Positions 8,348 through 17,546 of a DNA stretch of 64,000 nt are shown one piece after another. The notes below the pieces were generated by a model that searched no databases, was not told the origin of the DNA, and saw only the letters and a list, made by a program, of their open reading frames with translations. The translations under genes were made by a program, and so were the position numbers. Source of the stretch: Acetobacter cibinongensis (GTDB lineage: Bacteria; Pseudomonadota; Alphaproteobacteria; Acetobacterales; Acetobacteraceae); contig NZ_BAMV01000010.1 of NCBI RefSeq assembly GCF_000963925.1, positions 102,648-166,647 of the forward strand, read 5' to 3'. How positions within the stretch are numbered: the stretch's first letter is position 1; each line of letters starts with the position of its first letter.

Positions 8348-9388
8348 CTACCAGCCCCTGACCGGCACAGGCAGGGTAAGAGGCTGGTCGGTCATGAGGG
8401 ATGAAAAGAGTTTCTGCTTTATCTCTTCCACATACTGGATTTTCTCTGGCGGCAGCGTCTTGTCCTGCTCAAGCTGCTGGAGAAAATCCTGCCAATGCGC
8501 AACTGTCAGCCAGCTTTCCCCCTCCAGCCCGTATGCAGGGACAAACGTCAACCGTGCCGACCACGCCAGATGCAAGCCGCGCCACTGCCCTGTGAGGCTC
8601 TGTACCAGAACATCTGGCGCCCTCTGAGCACCGAGTGACGCCTCTGCCTGCTTTGAGCTACCAGTATCGTCCAAGCCTGCATTGCTGAGCAGGTGCGTCC
8701 ACAGAATGCTCCGGTCAACTGCTGTACCCGGAATAGAAACCACTACCCTCACATCTGATAGATTTTGCGACCACGGTATGAGCGCCGCCTGATCTGCCGT
8801 CATGGCTAGCCCAAGAAGACTAGCCTGAGCATCTGCCTGAGTATTCCATTGCAGAGTACCGGCAAGGTGCGTCAGGACCAGACTGTAAGAGGCCAAAGGC
8901 CCTTCCTTCCCGGAAACTCTGAGAAAATCAGCGCTGAAGCCCATCTTCTGTCCAACACCCTGCGGCCATAGGGGGAGTGAAACCGTAAACAGCGCACCCT
9001 CTGCGTGCAGCACAGTCCTGTTCCGGGCACCCAATGCAAGCCCACCCACTACGTGAAGACGTAGGGAGAGCGGATGCCATACCGCAAGGTCCACCTCCCC
9101 TTGCGCCAAAGAAATTTGGGATGCTGCCAGTGTTCCTGTGGAGCACGTTAAAACCACGCCTGTGTAAATTTGGCGCACAGCCCAAAGCGTATAGTGCCTT
9201 TGTTGGCTGACAGACGTAACGGTGCATCCAGAACGCGCTTGTAATGACGCGGAAATATGGGGGGCATACATGGCTGCACTCCCCCACCACGCAGCATAAA
9301 GCAGGAGGGCACCCGTTACTGCGTACCATAAGCGCCGTGGCGTCATCACGGGTTTGTTCGTCTTCCCAAAAGCATGTTTCCTATGCAT
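8348..9388 (-). CDS. DUF2125-type exported or membrane-anchored protein
   Basis: This protein of about 346 residues has one N-terminal membrane segment (LWYAVTGALLLYAAWWGSA) after a short basic stretch, and a beta-rich remainder with Trp-containing repeats such as WHPLSLRLHVVGG and TLQWNTQADAQ. The arrangement and length fit the alphaproteobacterial DUF2125 family, whose function is unknown to me. Starts at 9388 and 9346 are both possible; neither has a convincing ribosome site. Its stop is only six bases from the stop of lldD, so the two genes converge. The promoter must lie in the AT-rich gap to its right, which contains a DnaA box only about 20 bases from the start. Confidence 0.65.
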   Translation of the reverse strand: MHRKHAFGKTNKPVMTPRRLWYAVTGALLLYAAWWGSAAMYAPHISASLQARSGCTVTSVSQQRHYTLWAVRQIYTGVVLTCSTGTLAASQISLAQGEVDLAVWHPLSLRLHVVGGLALGARNRTVLHAEGALFTVSLPLWPQGVGQKMGFSADFLRVSGKEGPLASYSLVLTHLAGTLQWNTQADAQASLLGLAMTADQAALIPWSQNLSDVRVVVSIPGTAVDRSILWTHLLSNAGLDDTGSSKQAEASLGAQRAPDVLVQSLTGQWRGLHLAWSARLTFVPAYGLEGESWLTVAHWQDFLQQLEQDKTLPPEKIQYVEEIKQKLFSSLMTDQPLTLPVPVRGW

Positions 9389-9715
9389 CCCGTTTCAAGA
9401 ATGGTCGTTTTATCCACACATATACGCCAAAGCCGAATGTTAAGGCCGAACATCTTTAAGAAAATATTTATTATAGATGCACCATCAAACCCAAAGCAGG
9501 GGAAATCCTCACAACTATTTATTTTTAAATAGTTTTTCCAAGAAAGATAGAAGCACACTCAATTCCAGAACTAATCTGGTTTATGTCATTTTTATGTAAT
9601 TGTTACAAAACACAGCATTCAGCACGGTAACGGCACAAATAAAGGGGCACGAGATCCACACACTTATCCACACCCCATGCAGAATACGTAGGCCCCTTAT
9701 TGCGTAACACGCTGA
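9389..9715. other. AT-rich gap with two perfect DnaA boxes and a hairpin
   Basis: This 327-base gap between two minus-strand genes has no credible gene and is clearly more AT-rich than its surroundings. TTATCCACA, the consensus DnaA box, occurs at 9410-9418 and 9664-9672 in the same orientation. A weaker AGATCCACA lies at 9652-9660. A hairpin with nine-base arms (AACTATTTA, loop TTTT, TAAATAGTT) is at 9513-9534. The gap must hold the DUF2125 gene promoter and the end of the plsC transcript. A role in replication initiation or DnaA-controlled transcription is possible but unproven. Confidence 0.5.
9513..9534. repeat. AT-only stem-loop in the DnaA-box gap
   Basis: Perfect nine-base arms AACTATTTA and TAAATAGTT flank TTTT. 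In the minus direction it would follow plsC by about 180 bases and could act as a weak terminator. It could equally be an operator or an unwinding element. Confidence 0.5.
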
Positions 9716-10420
9716 TCAGCTTATCTGCTTTTCCAAGGTGCGCCATGCTGCTTCAATTTGAGGAAGCATCACTTTGCGGCCTGCGGGTGCCAGCGGCTCC
9801 CCAATAACCACATGCAGCACGCCTGACCTTTTGAAAAAAGCATTCCGCCCCCAGAAACGGCCGGAGTTGGTGGCAACCGGTACTACGGGCAAACTGGTAT
9901 GGGCCGCCATGGCAGCAATACCCGGTTTAAGGGGCACATGCTCCCCGGGCGCTGTGCGCGTGCCTTCTGGGAAAATAATGATCTGTTTGCCGGCCTGTGC
10001 TGCCTTTTCCGTCTCCTGCAACAGAGCACGAAGGGCCTTTGCACCATCGGCTCTTTCAATGGGCATCATGCCTGCCAGAATAAGCATTGGCCCCAGAAGA
10101 GGAATACGCCGCAACTCGCCTTTCATGACGTAGGATGGGCGCGGCACCAGCAGCATCCAGATCAGGGTATCAAACGCAGACTGATGCTGGGAGGCTATGA
10201 GGAATGGTCCGTTAAGTTTGGCAAGCCTCTCCTGCCCGCTAATCTGTACCTGCACACCGCAGACCGTGCTGAAAAGCCGGATCATTAACTGTGACCAGAG
10301 CTTGGCGTACGCCAAGGCCTGCCCGCGGGCAAACCAGCGGATGGGAAAGGCCCCTATGCCCATGGCCACCGTGAGAGCGAACGCCAGAATATTGAACAGA
10401 AATGAGCGAATAACAGCCAT
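9716..10420 (-). CDS. plsC: 1-acyl-sn-glycerol-3-phosphate acyltransferase
   Basis: This inner-membrane enzyme acylates lysophosphatidic acid to phosphatidic acid in phospholipid synthesis. The 234-residue protein begins with a hydrophobic segment (SFLFNILAFALTVAMGIGAF), then has the catalytic HX4D motif as H79-QSAF-D84 and the FPEGTRT glycerol-phosphate-binding motif at about residue 150. A region around PSYVMKGELRRIPLLG matches acyltransferase block II. Length is normal. It is divergent from ahcY with about 180 bases between them. The partner enzyme PlsY is encoded at 29.8 kb. Confidence 0.93.
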   Translation of the reverse strand: MAVIRSFLFNILAFALTVAMGIGAFPIRWFARGQALAYAKLWSQLMIRLFSTVCGVQVQISGQERLAKLNGPFLIASQHQSAFDTLIWMLLVPRPSYVMKGELRRIPLLGPMLILAGMMPIERADGAKALRALLQETEKAAQAGKQIIIFPEGTRTAPGEHVPLKPGIAAMAAHTSLPVVPVATNSGRFWGRNAFFKRSGVLHVVIGEPLAPAGRKVMLPQIEAAWRTLEKQIS

Positions 10421-10598
10421 GATCGCGCCTTATGACCTTTCTGCACCATGCTTTGGAGGCCTTTTGCAGACCAGAAAATACCTCACCATGCAAGCCGCAG
10501 CCCGTATTAAACAGGAAACCGACCGGTTATAGCTGGCCTGTACGCCGCTCACACTGTATAGAAACGCACCATTACGACCTATAAGATACAGGACAGAC

Positions 10599-11888
10599 AT
10601 GACTGACTATAAGGTAAAAGACCTTTCCCTGGCAGAATGGGGCCGCAAGGAAATTTCCATTGCCGAAGGCGAAATGCCCGGCCTGATGGCTCTGCGCGAA
10701 GAATATGGTGCAAGCCAGCCCCTTAAGGGTGCGCGCATTGCAGGCTGCCTGCACATGACCATTCAGACTGCTGTTCTGATTGAAACACTGACAGCTCTGG
10801 GTGCTACGGTTCGCTGGTCTTCCTGCAACATTTTCTCCACGCAGGACCATGCTGCTGCTGCCATTGCTGCTGCCGGCATTCCCGTATTTGCGTGGAAAGG
10901 CCTGACAGAAGACGAGTTCAACTGGTGCATTGAACAGACCATTAAAGGTCCGGACGGCTGGACCCCGAACATGATTCTGGACGATGGTGGTGACCTGACG
11001 GTCATGATGCACGACCAGTACCCAGAACTGCTGGCTGAGGTAAAAGGCCTTTCTGAAGAAACCACAACGGGCGTACACCGCCTGTGGGAAATGCAGAAAA
11101 AAGGCACGCTGAAGGTTCCAGCCATCAACGTGAACGACAGCGTTACCAAATCCAAATTTGATAACCTGTATGGCTGCCGTGAAAGCCTTGTTGACGCCAT
11201 CCGCCGTGGCACGGACGTGATGATGGCTGGCAAGGTTGCCGTAGTTGCTGGTTACGGTGACGTGGGCAAAGGCTCCGCTGCATCCCTGCGTAATGCTGGT
11301 TGCCGCGTTCTGGTCACGGAAGTTGACCCGATCTGCGCCCTTCAGGCCGCCATGGAAGGCTATGAAGTTGTGACCATGGAAGATGCAGCCCCACGCGGCG
11401 ATATCTTCGTGACAGCAACAGGCAATGTGGATGTCATTACGGTTGACCACATGCGCGCTATGAAGAACCGCGCCATTGTGTGCAACATCGGCCATTTTGA
11501 CTCTGAAATTCAGATTGGTGGCCTGCGTAACTTCACATGGGACAACATCAAACCGCAGGTTGATGAAGTTGTTTTCCCTGACGGCAAACGCCTGATTGTT
11601 CTGTCAGAAGGCCGTCTGGTGAACCTTGGCAACGCTACAGGCCACCCTTCCTTCGTGATGTCTGCCTCCTTCACCAACCAGACGCTGGCACAGATCGAAC
11701 TGTGGACAGCACCTGCTGGCAAGTATGACGTTAAAGTCTACACCCTGCCGAAGAAGCTGGATGAAAAAGTAGCCGCCCTGCATCTTGCAAAAGTTGGCGC
11801 ACAGCTGAGCAAAATGAGCCAGAAACAGGCTGACTACATTGACGTGCCAGTCAATGGCCCGTTCAAACACGAAGAATACCGCTACTAA
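10599..11888 (+). CDS. ahcY: Adenosylhomocysteinase (S-adenosylhomocysteine hydrolase)
   Basis: This cytoplasmic NAD-dependent enzyme splits S-adenosylhomocysteine into adenosine and homocysteine, clearing the product of methyltransferases. The 429-residue protein has the substrate segments [19 protein letters not shown] and [18 protein letters not shown], the NAD-binding [10 protein letters not shown] loop and the C-terminal tail ending KHEEYRY that closes the neighbouring cofactor site. An AGGAC ribosome site precedes the ATG. I looked for a SAM or SAH riboswitch in the 180-base leader and could not recognise one. A strong terminator follows at 11932-11962. It belongs to the same methyl and sulfur metabolism as the mtn and cysK genes further right. 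Confidence 0.98.
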   Translation: MTDYKVKDLSLAEWGRKEISIAEGEMPGLMALREEYGASQPLKGARIAGCLHMTIQTAVLIETLTALGATVRWSSCNIFSTQDHAAAAIAAAGIPVFAWKGLTEDEFNWCIEQTIKGPDGWTPNMILDDGGDLTVMMHDQYPELLAEVKGLSEETTTGVHRLWEMQKKGTLKVPAINVNDSVTKSKFDNLYGCRESLVDAIRRGTDVMMAGKVAVVAGYGDVGKGSAASLRNAGCRVLVTEVDPICALQAAMEGYEVVTMEDAAPRGDIFVTATGNVDVITVDHMRAMKNRAIVCNIGHFDSEIQIGGLRNFTWDNIKPQVDEVVFPDGKRLIVLSEGRLVNLGNATGHPSFVMSASFTNQTLAQIELWTAPAGKYDVKVYTLPKKLDEKVAALHLAKVGAQLSKMSQKQADYIDVPVNGPFKHEEYRY

Positions 11889-11931
11889 TAAAACATCTGC
11901 CGCGGATTGCTTTTGCACCGCGCCAGACAAG

Positions 11932-11962
11932 AGCGCAGGGCTTCATGCTCTGCGCTTTTTTT
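11932..11962 (+). terminator. Rho-independent terminator after ahcY
   Basis: Ten-base arms AGCGCAGGGC and GCTCTGCGCT (one G-U pair) around a TTCAT loop are followed by a run of seven T. Confidence 0.92.
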
Positions 11963-12060
11963 ATGATGCAAATTCAAAATAAACGACATGTATTCACGGA
12001 CGGCCCATAACTGTGTTGTTCAGAAATACAAAAAACAGATAGACGCCCAAAGCTAACTTG

Positions 12061-12076
12061 ATTAACTAAAGTTAAT
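12061..12076. repeat. Inverted repeat upstream of the DUF3597 gene
   Basis: ATTAACT-AA-AGTTAAT is a perfect seven-base-arm inverted repeat, 132 bases before the DUF3597 start, within a 319-base gap that otherwise holds only the ahcY terminator. The size and symmetry suit a regulator-binding site; no regulator is identified. Confidence 0.45.
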
Positions 12077-12207
12077 TTAAACTTTTATTTCTCGTCCTAT
12101 GCAACCCTAAGCGGTGTTATATACTTGAACCCGCACAGACCCTGACGTCATTACGCCATATTTTTTGGTCACTGTGTTGGGGTACTATTAGCAAGGAGAA
12201 CTTGAGC

Positions 12208-12609
12208 ATGAGCATTTTTGGCTCCATTCTGTCTTCCATTTTTCACCATGCAAAAGCCGCTACACCTGACAGCACCACAGGCGCTGCAGCAGTAACCTCT
12301 GCTGCTGTCCCGACCGATGCATCTGCCGGTGCAGCAGCAACCCCGCCTGCAGGCACACCAGTGAACATTGATGCCGTTCTGGCTGACATGGCTGCAAAAA
12401 ACGGCCAGAACCTGAACTGGAAAGAGTCCATCGTTGACCTGCTGAAACTGCTGGGCCTCGATAGCTCCCTCGACTCTCGCAAAAAGCTGGCTGGGGAGCT
12501 GGGTTACACCGGTGACACCAACGATTCCGCAACCATGAATGTCTGGCTGATCAAACAGGTTCGCCAGAAGCTAGTTGAAAACGGCGGTAAGGTTCCTGCT
12601 GGCCTGTAA
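12208..12609 (+). CDS. DUF3597 domain-containing protein
   Basis: This 133-residue protein has a hydrophobic-amphipathic start (MSIFGSILSSIF), a low-complexity Ala/Thr/Pro linker at residues 18-50, and a conserved C-terminal domain beginning at VNIDAVLADMAAKNGQ and including IVDLLKLLGLDSSLDSRKKL and ELGYTGD. This matches the small DUF3597 family of proteobacteria, whose role I do not know; the domain resembles LysM-associated or stress-related small proteins only in size. An AAGGAG site sits nine bases before the ATG at 12208; the TTG six bases earlier is too close to it. It is monocistronic, with its own terminator. Confidence 0.85.
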   Translation: MSIFGSILSSIFHHAKAATPDSTTGAAAVTSAAVPTDASAGAAATPPAGTPVNIDAVLADMAAKNGQNLNWKESIVDLLKLLGLDSSLDSRKKLAGELGYTGDTNDSATMNVWLIKQVRQKLVENGGKVPAGL

Positions 12610-12670
12610 AATATGACTGTTTCCACTGTCTTTCGGCTCCCGAAAAAGTAGATACAGTTTGATTATTAAA

Positions 12671-12707
12671 AAGGCGTGCAAGGCTTTCGCTTTGCACGCC
12701 TTTTTTT
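12671..12707 (+). terminator. Rho-independent terminator after the DUF3597 gene
   Basis: Eleven-base arms AAGGCGTGCAA and TTGCACGCCTT with a ten-base loop are followed by T-rich sequence. Upstream A residues let it work for dld on the other strand too. Confidence 0.9.
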
Positions 12708-12757
12708 ACGCCTGTTACGTCTCCGCTCCCACAGAAGGGAGAGCGGAGAATAAATGC

Positions 12758-14476
12758 TTAAACGCTTTCCGCAACCCAGTTGCGCTTCTTGGTTGCCTGC
12801 CCAATACCCGGATTAAAGCAGTTGCATGGGTCCAGTGTACGATAGTGCGCCAGCATGTCTTCTGGTGCCTCGTAAAGATGTCCCACATTATGCTCTGCCG
12901 GGTAACGAGCCCCGCGCTGGTCAAGCCCAGGCAACATGCTGTGCTCAACAGCAACGGCATTGTAGCCTTTTTTAATGACGTAATCCTGATGCATGACGTG
13001 GCATAGGAAATGACCGTAGTAGAGTTTGACGATAATCTTGTCTTCAATCTCCTGCGGCAGTGTTTCAAACCACTCGCGGTCATTACGCCGTAGAGCCACA
13101 TCCAACGCCACAATATCTTCCGCCTCGCGGTGGTGTACGGCACGATACCGCACGGCCGCCCCGGCCGCAGCAAAACGATGCAGGAAGGCTCGGCTCCCTT
13201 CATCGGGTGTGCATTCAAAATACGCACCAGTCACCTTACTAAAATAGTCAGCCAGGTAGCTGCGCATGGCAGGTGCAAGGGTTTCCGTCACTTTAAGCAT
13301 GAGATGATGCTCATACTTATTACGGTAGTCGAGCATCCGTTCCGGCAACTGGTTAGGAATAAAGGCACTGAGCGCCTGCATGATGCGATCACTCAGATTT
13401 TCAGGCAGAAACCCAAATTTTTTCGTGAAAATGTCGAAACGGGATTTCATGGCAAACATTTTTGGCAGGAAAGCCGTGCCAAATTTGCGAATAATCGCAA
13501 AGGTGTCTTTGCCGTATTTTTCCGCAATATTAAACGCATCGCGGTGCATGTATTCGCCAGCGATGGGCAGTTCCTCAAACGCGGTCAGAACATGCCTCCG
13601 CAAATCTTCCAGTTCATCTGTGCTGTTGGTGCCAATGTAGAAAACGCTGGCGTTTTTGTTGGCCGGGAACGTATCCAGCCGTACAGCAAACACCACCAGT
13701 TTGCCTGCACAGCCTGCGGCCTCATGCCAACGTGCAGGGTCAGCGTTATAGCGTGCCGGTGTATCGGCATCTACATCGCGTACATGGGTGATATAATGCC
13801 CGTCATGGCCATGCCCTGCATCCCACTGGATATCGGCATCACTGAAAGTCCCAGCCTGCAATTTTGCAAGAATACTTTCCGGGTCATTACCCAGATCAAT
13901 CCCCAGATGGTTGACCAGGCGGAGTTGCCCATCTTCCGCAACCTGCCCGAACACCGCCATCTCTGTATAGGCTGGGCCACGCTGCACCAGTGCGCCACCA
14001 GAGTTATTGCTAATTCCCCCCAGCACCGAAGCCCCAATGCAGGAGGACCCTATAACAGAATGGGGTTCACGCCCTATGGCAGCCAGCTTGCTTTCAAGCT
14101 CATACAAGGTAGCTCCGGGCAGGCAGACAACCTGCTTGCCATCACCAATCAGGTGGCTCCCTGTCAGCCTGAGCGTGCTGATCAACACAATTTCACGGTC
14201 GTAGTCATTGCCATCAGGCGTTGAGCCACCGGTAAGCCCCGTGTTGGCCGCCTGCATGATAATAATTTTGTCTGCCTGAACACAGGCCTGCGCCACGCGC
14301 CACAGTTCAATCAAAGAACCGGGCTGCACAACTGCCAGAACATTCCCGGAGCCAAACCGAAAACCATGCCGGAAGCGATACGTCTCAGCCTCTCCCGTCA
14401 GCACATGATGGCTGCCAACAATGGCGTTAAGGCTGCTGAGTAAAGACTGGTCAGCCTGAGGCTGGATCTGGGTCAT
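12758..14476 (-). CDS. dld: D-lactate dehydrogenase, quinone-dependent (Dld type)
   Basis: This peripheral membrane flavoprotein oxidises D-lactate to pyruvate and reduces ubiquinone. The 572-residue length equals that of E. coli Dld, and the FAD-binding segment ANTGLTGGSTPDGNDYDRE is closely conserved, as are SSCIGASVLGGISNNSGGAL and the membrane-binding domain containing YGHFLCHVMHQDYVIKKG. The C-terminal DPCNCFNPGIG motif closes the cap domain. No other gene shares its transcription unit. With lldD it makes the organism able to respire racemic lactate. Confidence 0.96.
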   Translation of the reverse strand: MTQIQPQADQSLLSSLNAIVGSHHVLTGEAETYRFRHGFRFGSGNVLAVVQPGSLIELWRVAQACVQADKIIIMQAANTGLTGGSTPDGNDYDREIVLISTLRLTGSHLIGDGKQVVCLPGATLYELESKLAAIGREPHSVIGSSCIGASVLGGISNNSGGALVQRGPAYTEMAVFGQVAEDGQLRLVNHLGIDLGNDPESILAKLQAGTFSDADIQWDAGHGHDGHYITHVRDVDADTPARYNADPARWHEAAGCAGKLVVFAVRLDTFPANKNASVFYIGTNSTDELEDLRRHVLTAFEELPIAGEYMHRDAFNIAEKYGKDTFAIIRKFGTAFLPKMFAMKSRFDIFTKKFGFLPENLSDRIMQALSAFIPNQLPERMLDYRNKYEHHLMLKVTETLAPAMRSYLADYFSKVTGAYFECTPDEGSRAFLHRFAAAGAAVRYRAVHHREAEDIVALDVALRRNDREWFETLPQEIEDKIIVKLYYGHFLCHVMHQDYVIKKGYNAVAVEHSMLPGLDQRGARYPAEHNVGHLYEAPEDMLAHYRTLDPCNCFNPGIGQATKKRNWVAESV

Positions 14477-14656
14477 GGAAGCGGGAACTCCGGTAAGGGA
14501 AAGTGCTCTAAACGCGTGTTGTTACAACATCTGCGTACCGTTATACCACTCTCCTTACGGGATGCCTGCCTCTCACTACCTCTTGAGCTTTAAATATCCG
14601 TTCACATTTCTGAAAAAAACGGGACCCGCTCGGGGCGTAGCCCGCTTTCCAGACTT

Positions 14657-15676
14657 TTAACCTCTTGAGGCCGCACCGTGCGGTTTAGTCGTGCTTTTGG
14701 CATCTGCTGTATTCACGCTCATAACCTCTGGCATATCTGCGGTATCGACCACAATTACGCTAGCTCCCGCCAGAGGAGAGGGCGTGCGGTCAGGCCGCAG
14801 AAGCGCTTTGAAGCGTTCATCAATAGCTGACATGCGCTCATATTCCGCATCAATCAGCCCATGCTTGTCAAAAAACACATTCAGAGCCGCCGGAATACGA
14901 ATGCAGCCTTCAGACGCCGTGTGCCCTAACCGGCTTTCCAGATAAACGGGGTCTGTTGCGTGCATCTCCAGCCGGATCTGCCCTTTTTCACGGCTAGGTA
15001 GCCAGCCTTTTTCGGCCCATTGCCACCCGAAATCCCACACGCGCATCCCCTTGATGCCGTTGCCCATAATACCGTTTTCATTCTTGGTGCCCAAAGCACG
15101 ATAACCAAGAATATCAGCCGTATTCTGGAAAACCCCCGTAGGCGTAATGTAATAAAATTTCCGGCCTGTTGTGCCTGTAGAGACCTTTGTACTGCCTATC
15201 ACCTGCCAGTCAGAGCTATGCGGCAACGCCAGAAAAATACACAGCCTCTGCACCGCCGGATTACGGTCCACCACAATAACAACCTGAGGCCGATCGAGCG
15301 GATAGCCGGATTCCGTCAGTTCCTTTTGGGCAAGGGAAACCCATGCCTCTTTCCGCACGGTAGGCACCTTAACGGCAGCAGGTACTTCATGCCGGAAGGC
15401 ATGGTTGAGCACTGTTGCTTCCGCACGCGCCTGCTCCTCCGTCAAAATTGGGAGGGAGGGAATTTGCAGCGCAGGCGCCGCCTCTGTAACCGATTCGGGA
15501 ATAATAACGGGAGAGGGTGCCCCCTCCCTGTCTGCTGCGGCACCTTGGTGCCCGGCAGTATCGGCAACAGGGGGCGGAACCTTAGAGGTATCCTGCTCCT
15601 GCGCCTGAGTGAGTTCTGGCACAAGGAGCAAACTGCCCGCCAGAAAAAGCAAGATCGGACCTTTTGCTCCGTGCAC
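14657..15676 (-). CDS. L,D-transpeptidase family protein (YkuD domain)
   Basis: This is a periplasmic enzyme expected to form 3-3 crosslinks in peptidoglycan or to attach proteins to it. A signal peptide (GAKGPILLFLAGSLLLVPEL, then TQAQ) is followed by a Pro/Ala-rich linker and the YkuD catalytic domain, with the hallmark His and Cys in EMHATDPVYLE and TASEGCIRIP. The frame has an ATG at 15694, but GGAG lies eight bases before a GTG at 15676, which gives a cleaner signal peptide, so I prefer the GTG. The protein is about 339 residues. It sits alone, next to lpd, whose stop lies about 60 bases away on the same strand. Confidence 0.88.
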   Translation of the reverse strand: MHGAKGPILLFLAGSLLLVPELTQAQEQDTSKVPPPVADTAGHQGAAADREGAPSPVIIPESVTEAAPALQIPSLPILTEEQARAEATVLNHAFRHEVPAAVKVPTVRKEAWVSLAQKELTESGYPLDRPQVVIVVDRNPAVQRLCIFLALPHSSDWQVIGSTKVSTGTTGRKFYYITPTGVFQNTADILGYRALGTKNENGIMGNGIKGMRVWDFGWQWAEKGWLPSREKGQIRLEMHATDPVYLESRLGHTASEGCIRIPAALNVFFDKHGLIDAEYERMSAIDERFKALLRPDRTPSPLAGASVIVVDTADMPEVMSVNTADAKSTTKPHGAASRG

Positions 15677-15739
15677 GCCATATACTCCTGTCATTCATGC
15701 CAGAAGACTATGGCACCCCTTCCCCAAAGAAGGAAATCT

Positions 15740-17467
15740 TCAAATATTCAGTGACCGGCCATCAGCCCCCAAGGCGGCTTCTTTCACGGCTTCGCTCAAG
15801 GTTGGATGTGCATGGCATACGCGGCCAATATCTTCAGCAGATGCGCCAAATTCAATTGCCATTGTTGCCTCTGCAATCAGTTCACCCGCTGCCGGGCCAA
15901 TGATATGCACGCCCAGTACGCGGTCTGTTTTCTTACAGGCCAGAACCTTCACAAATCCGTCTGTCATGCCCAGCGCCCGGGCACGCCCGTTTGCCATGAA
16001 GGGGAATTTGCCGGTTTTGTACTCGGTTCCTTTTTCCTTCAGTTGCTCTTCTGTCAAACCAACAGATGCAACTTCCGGCCACGTATAAATAACACCGGGG
16101 ATGGCGTCATAATTAACGTGCCCTGCCTGCCCTGCCAGAATTTCGGCCAGAGCAACGCCTTCTTCTTCTGCTTTATGGGCCAGCATGGGGCCTGCAATCA
16201 CATCCCCAATGGCGTAAATGCCGGGTACATTGGTTGCAAAATGAGCGTCTGTGACAATGCGGCCCCGTTTATCCAGCTCAATACCGGCTTCTTCAAGGCC
16301 CATATTCTTGCTGGCCGCCGTGCGGCCCACTGCCACCAGAACAATATCAGCTTCAAGCGTTTCGGCCTGCCCACCGGCTGATGGCTCAACCGTCAGGGTA
16401 ACGCCTGTCTTGGTTTTTTCGGCTTTGGTCACTTTATGACCCAGCTTCATTTTGAAACCCTGTTTCACCAGAAGTTTCTGGAACTGGGTGGCAACTTCCT
16501 TGTCCGTACCGGGAACCAGACGGTCAAGGAATTCAACAACCGTAACCTCTGCGCCAAGGCGGCCCCACACGCTGCCAAGCTCAAGGCCAATCACACCGCC
16601 GCCAATGACCACCAGCCGCTTTGGTACGGATGAAAGTTCAAGCGCACCTGTGGAGGTGACAATAACTTTCTCGTCAATTTCAATACCGGGCAGGTTGGCA
16701 CTGTCACTGCCGGACGCAATGATAATGTGTTTTGCCGTAACAGCTTTACCATCGACCGTGATGCGGCCCGTGCCTTCAACCTTACCGTGACCCTTGAGCC
16801 AAGTGATGCCGTTTTTCTTGAAAAGATACTCAACACCCTTGGTGTTGGCTTCTACGATATCAGCTTTGCGGGCCTGCATTTTTGCAAGGTCAAGCTTTAC
16901 ACTATCAATCACAACGCCATGGGCTGCAAAATCATGGCCAGCAGCGTGGTAGTTTTCAGAAGACTGCAAGAGCGCCTTGGAGGGAATGCACCCCACATTC
17001 AAACAGGTGCCGCCAAGGGTTGCGCGTTTTTCAACACACGCCACCTTGAAGCCAAGCTGCGCGGCACGAATAGCGCCAACATATCCACCAGGGCCAGAGC
17101 CAATGACAATAACGTCGTAATCAGTCTCTTTCGGGGTTTCTGCGGCGGGTGCAGCTTTGGCTTGGGGCGCTGCTGGTTTTGCGTCTGTTTTAGCGGGAGC
17201 TGGCTTGGCAGCGGCCGCGTTTCCGGCAGCACCTTTTTCCAGCAGTGCAAGAACTGCGCCTACATCAACCTCATCGCCTTCCGCAACGGCGTGGCTCTCC
17301 AACCGACCATCAGCAGGGGATGGAACTTCTACACTGACCTTGTCTGTTTCCAGTTCTACCAGTGGCTCATCTGCCTTGACCGCATCGCCAGGCTGTTTCA
17401 GCCATTTCCCGACCGTGGCTGTGGTCACGCTTTCCCCAAGGGAAGGTACTTTAATTTCGATTGGCAT
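15740..17467 (-). CDS. lpd: Dihydrolipoamide dehydrogenase (E3) with an N-terminal lipoyl domain
   Basis: This flavoprotein reoxidises the dihydrolipoyl groups of 2-oxo acid dehydrogenase complexes with NAD. Of about 575 residues, the first 80 are a complete lipoyl domain with the modified lysine in [12 protein letters not shown] Lys/Ala/Pro linker follows, then the E3 body with the redox pair [16 protein letters not shown], an NAD-binding [12 protein letters not shown] loop and the catalytic [11 protein letters not shown]. The ATG at 17467 begins [13 protein letters not shown], matching lipoyl-domain starts; the frame upstream lacks such homology. It is the third gene of the odhA-odhB-lpd cluster, about 80 bases after odhB. 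Confidence 0.95.
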   Translation of the reverse strand: MPIEIKVPSLGESVTTATVGKWLKQPGDAVKADEPLVELETDKVSVEVPSPADGRLESHAVAEGDEVDVGAVLALLEKGAAGNAAAAKPAPAKTDAKPAAPQAKAAPAAETPKETDYDVIVIGSGPGGYVGAIRAAQLGFKVACVEKRATLGGTCLNVGCIPSKALLQSSENYHAAGHDFAAHGVVIDSVKLDLAKMQARKADIVEANTKGVEYLFKKNGITWLKGHGKVEGTGRITVDGKAVTAKHIIIASGSDSANLPGIEIDEKVIVTSTGALELSSVPKRLVVIGGGVIGLELGSVWGRLGAEVTVVEFLDRLVPGTDKEVATQFQKLLVKQGFKMKLGHKVTKAEKTKTGVTLTVEPSAGGQAETLEADIVLVAVGRTAASKNMGLEEAGIELDKRGRIVTDAHFATNVPGIYAIGDVIAGPMLAHKAEEEGVALAEILAGQAGHVNYDAIPGVIYTWPEVASVGLTEEQLKEKGTEYKTGKFPFMANGRARALGMTDGFVKVLACKKTDRVLGVHIIGPAAGELIAEATMAIEFGASAEDIGRVCHAHPTLSEAVKEAALGADGRSLNI

Positions 17468-17546
17468 GAATCTCGTCTCGCTTGCGTTCAGGGTCAGATA
17501 AGAGAAAACAGGCGGGGCCATGATTGCCCCCGCCTGTCACCGGTTC

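Noticed and set aside
10421..10598. SAM or SAH riboswitch in the ahcY leader
   Set aside because: I could not find the conserved helices or loops of any SAM/SAH class in this leader.
10572..11495. A 307-residue frame antisense to ahcY
   Set aside because: It is wholly covered by the conserved plus-strand ahcY, has no ribosome site and no family signature; long antisense frames are expected at this GC.
12126..12149. EcfG-type stress promoter (TGAAC, 15 bases, CGTC) before the DUF3597 gene
   Set aside because: One mismatch in each box and short spacing; too weak to call.
13130..14224. A 364-residue frame antisense to dld
   Set aside because: It reads out the reverse of highly conserved dld and shows no recognisable protein.
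14600..14656. Terminator after the L,D-transpeptidase gene on the minus strand
   Set aside because: A GC-rich stretch precedes a T-run on that strand, but I could not draw a stable stem longer than about four bases.
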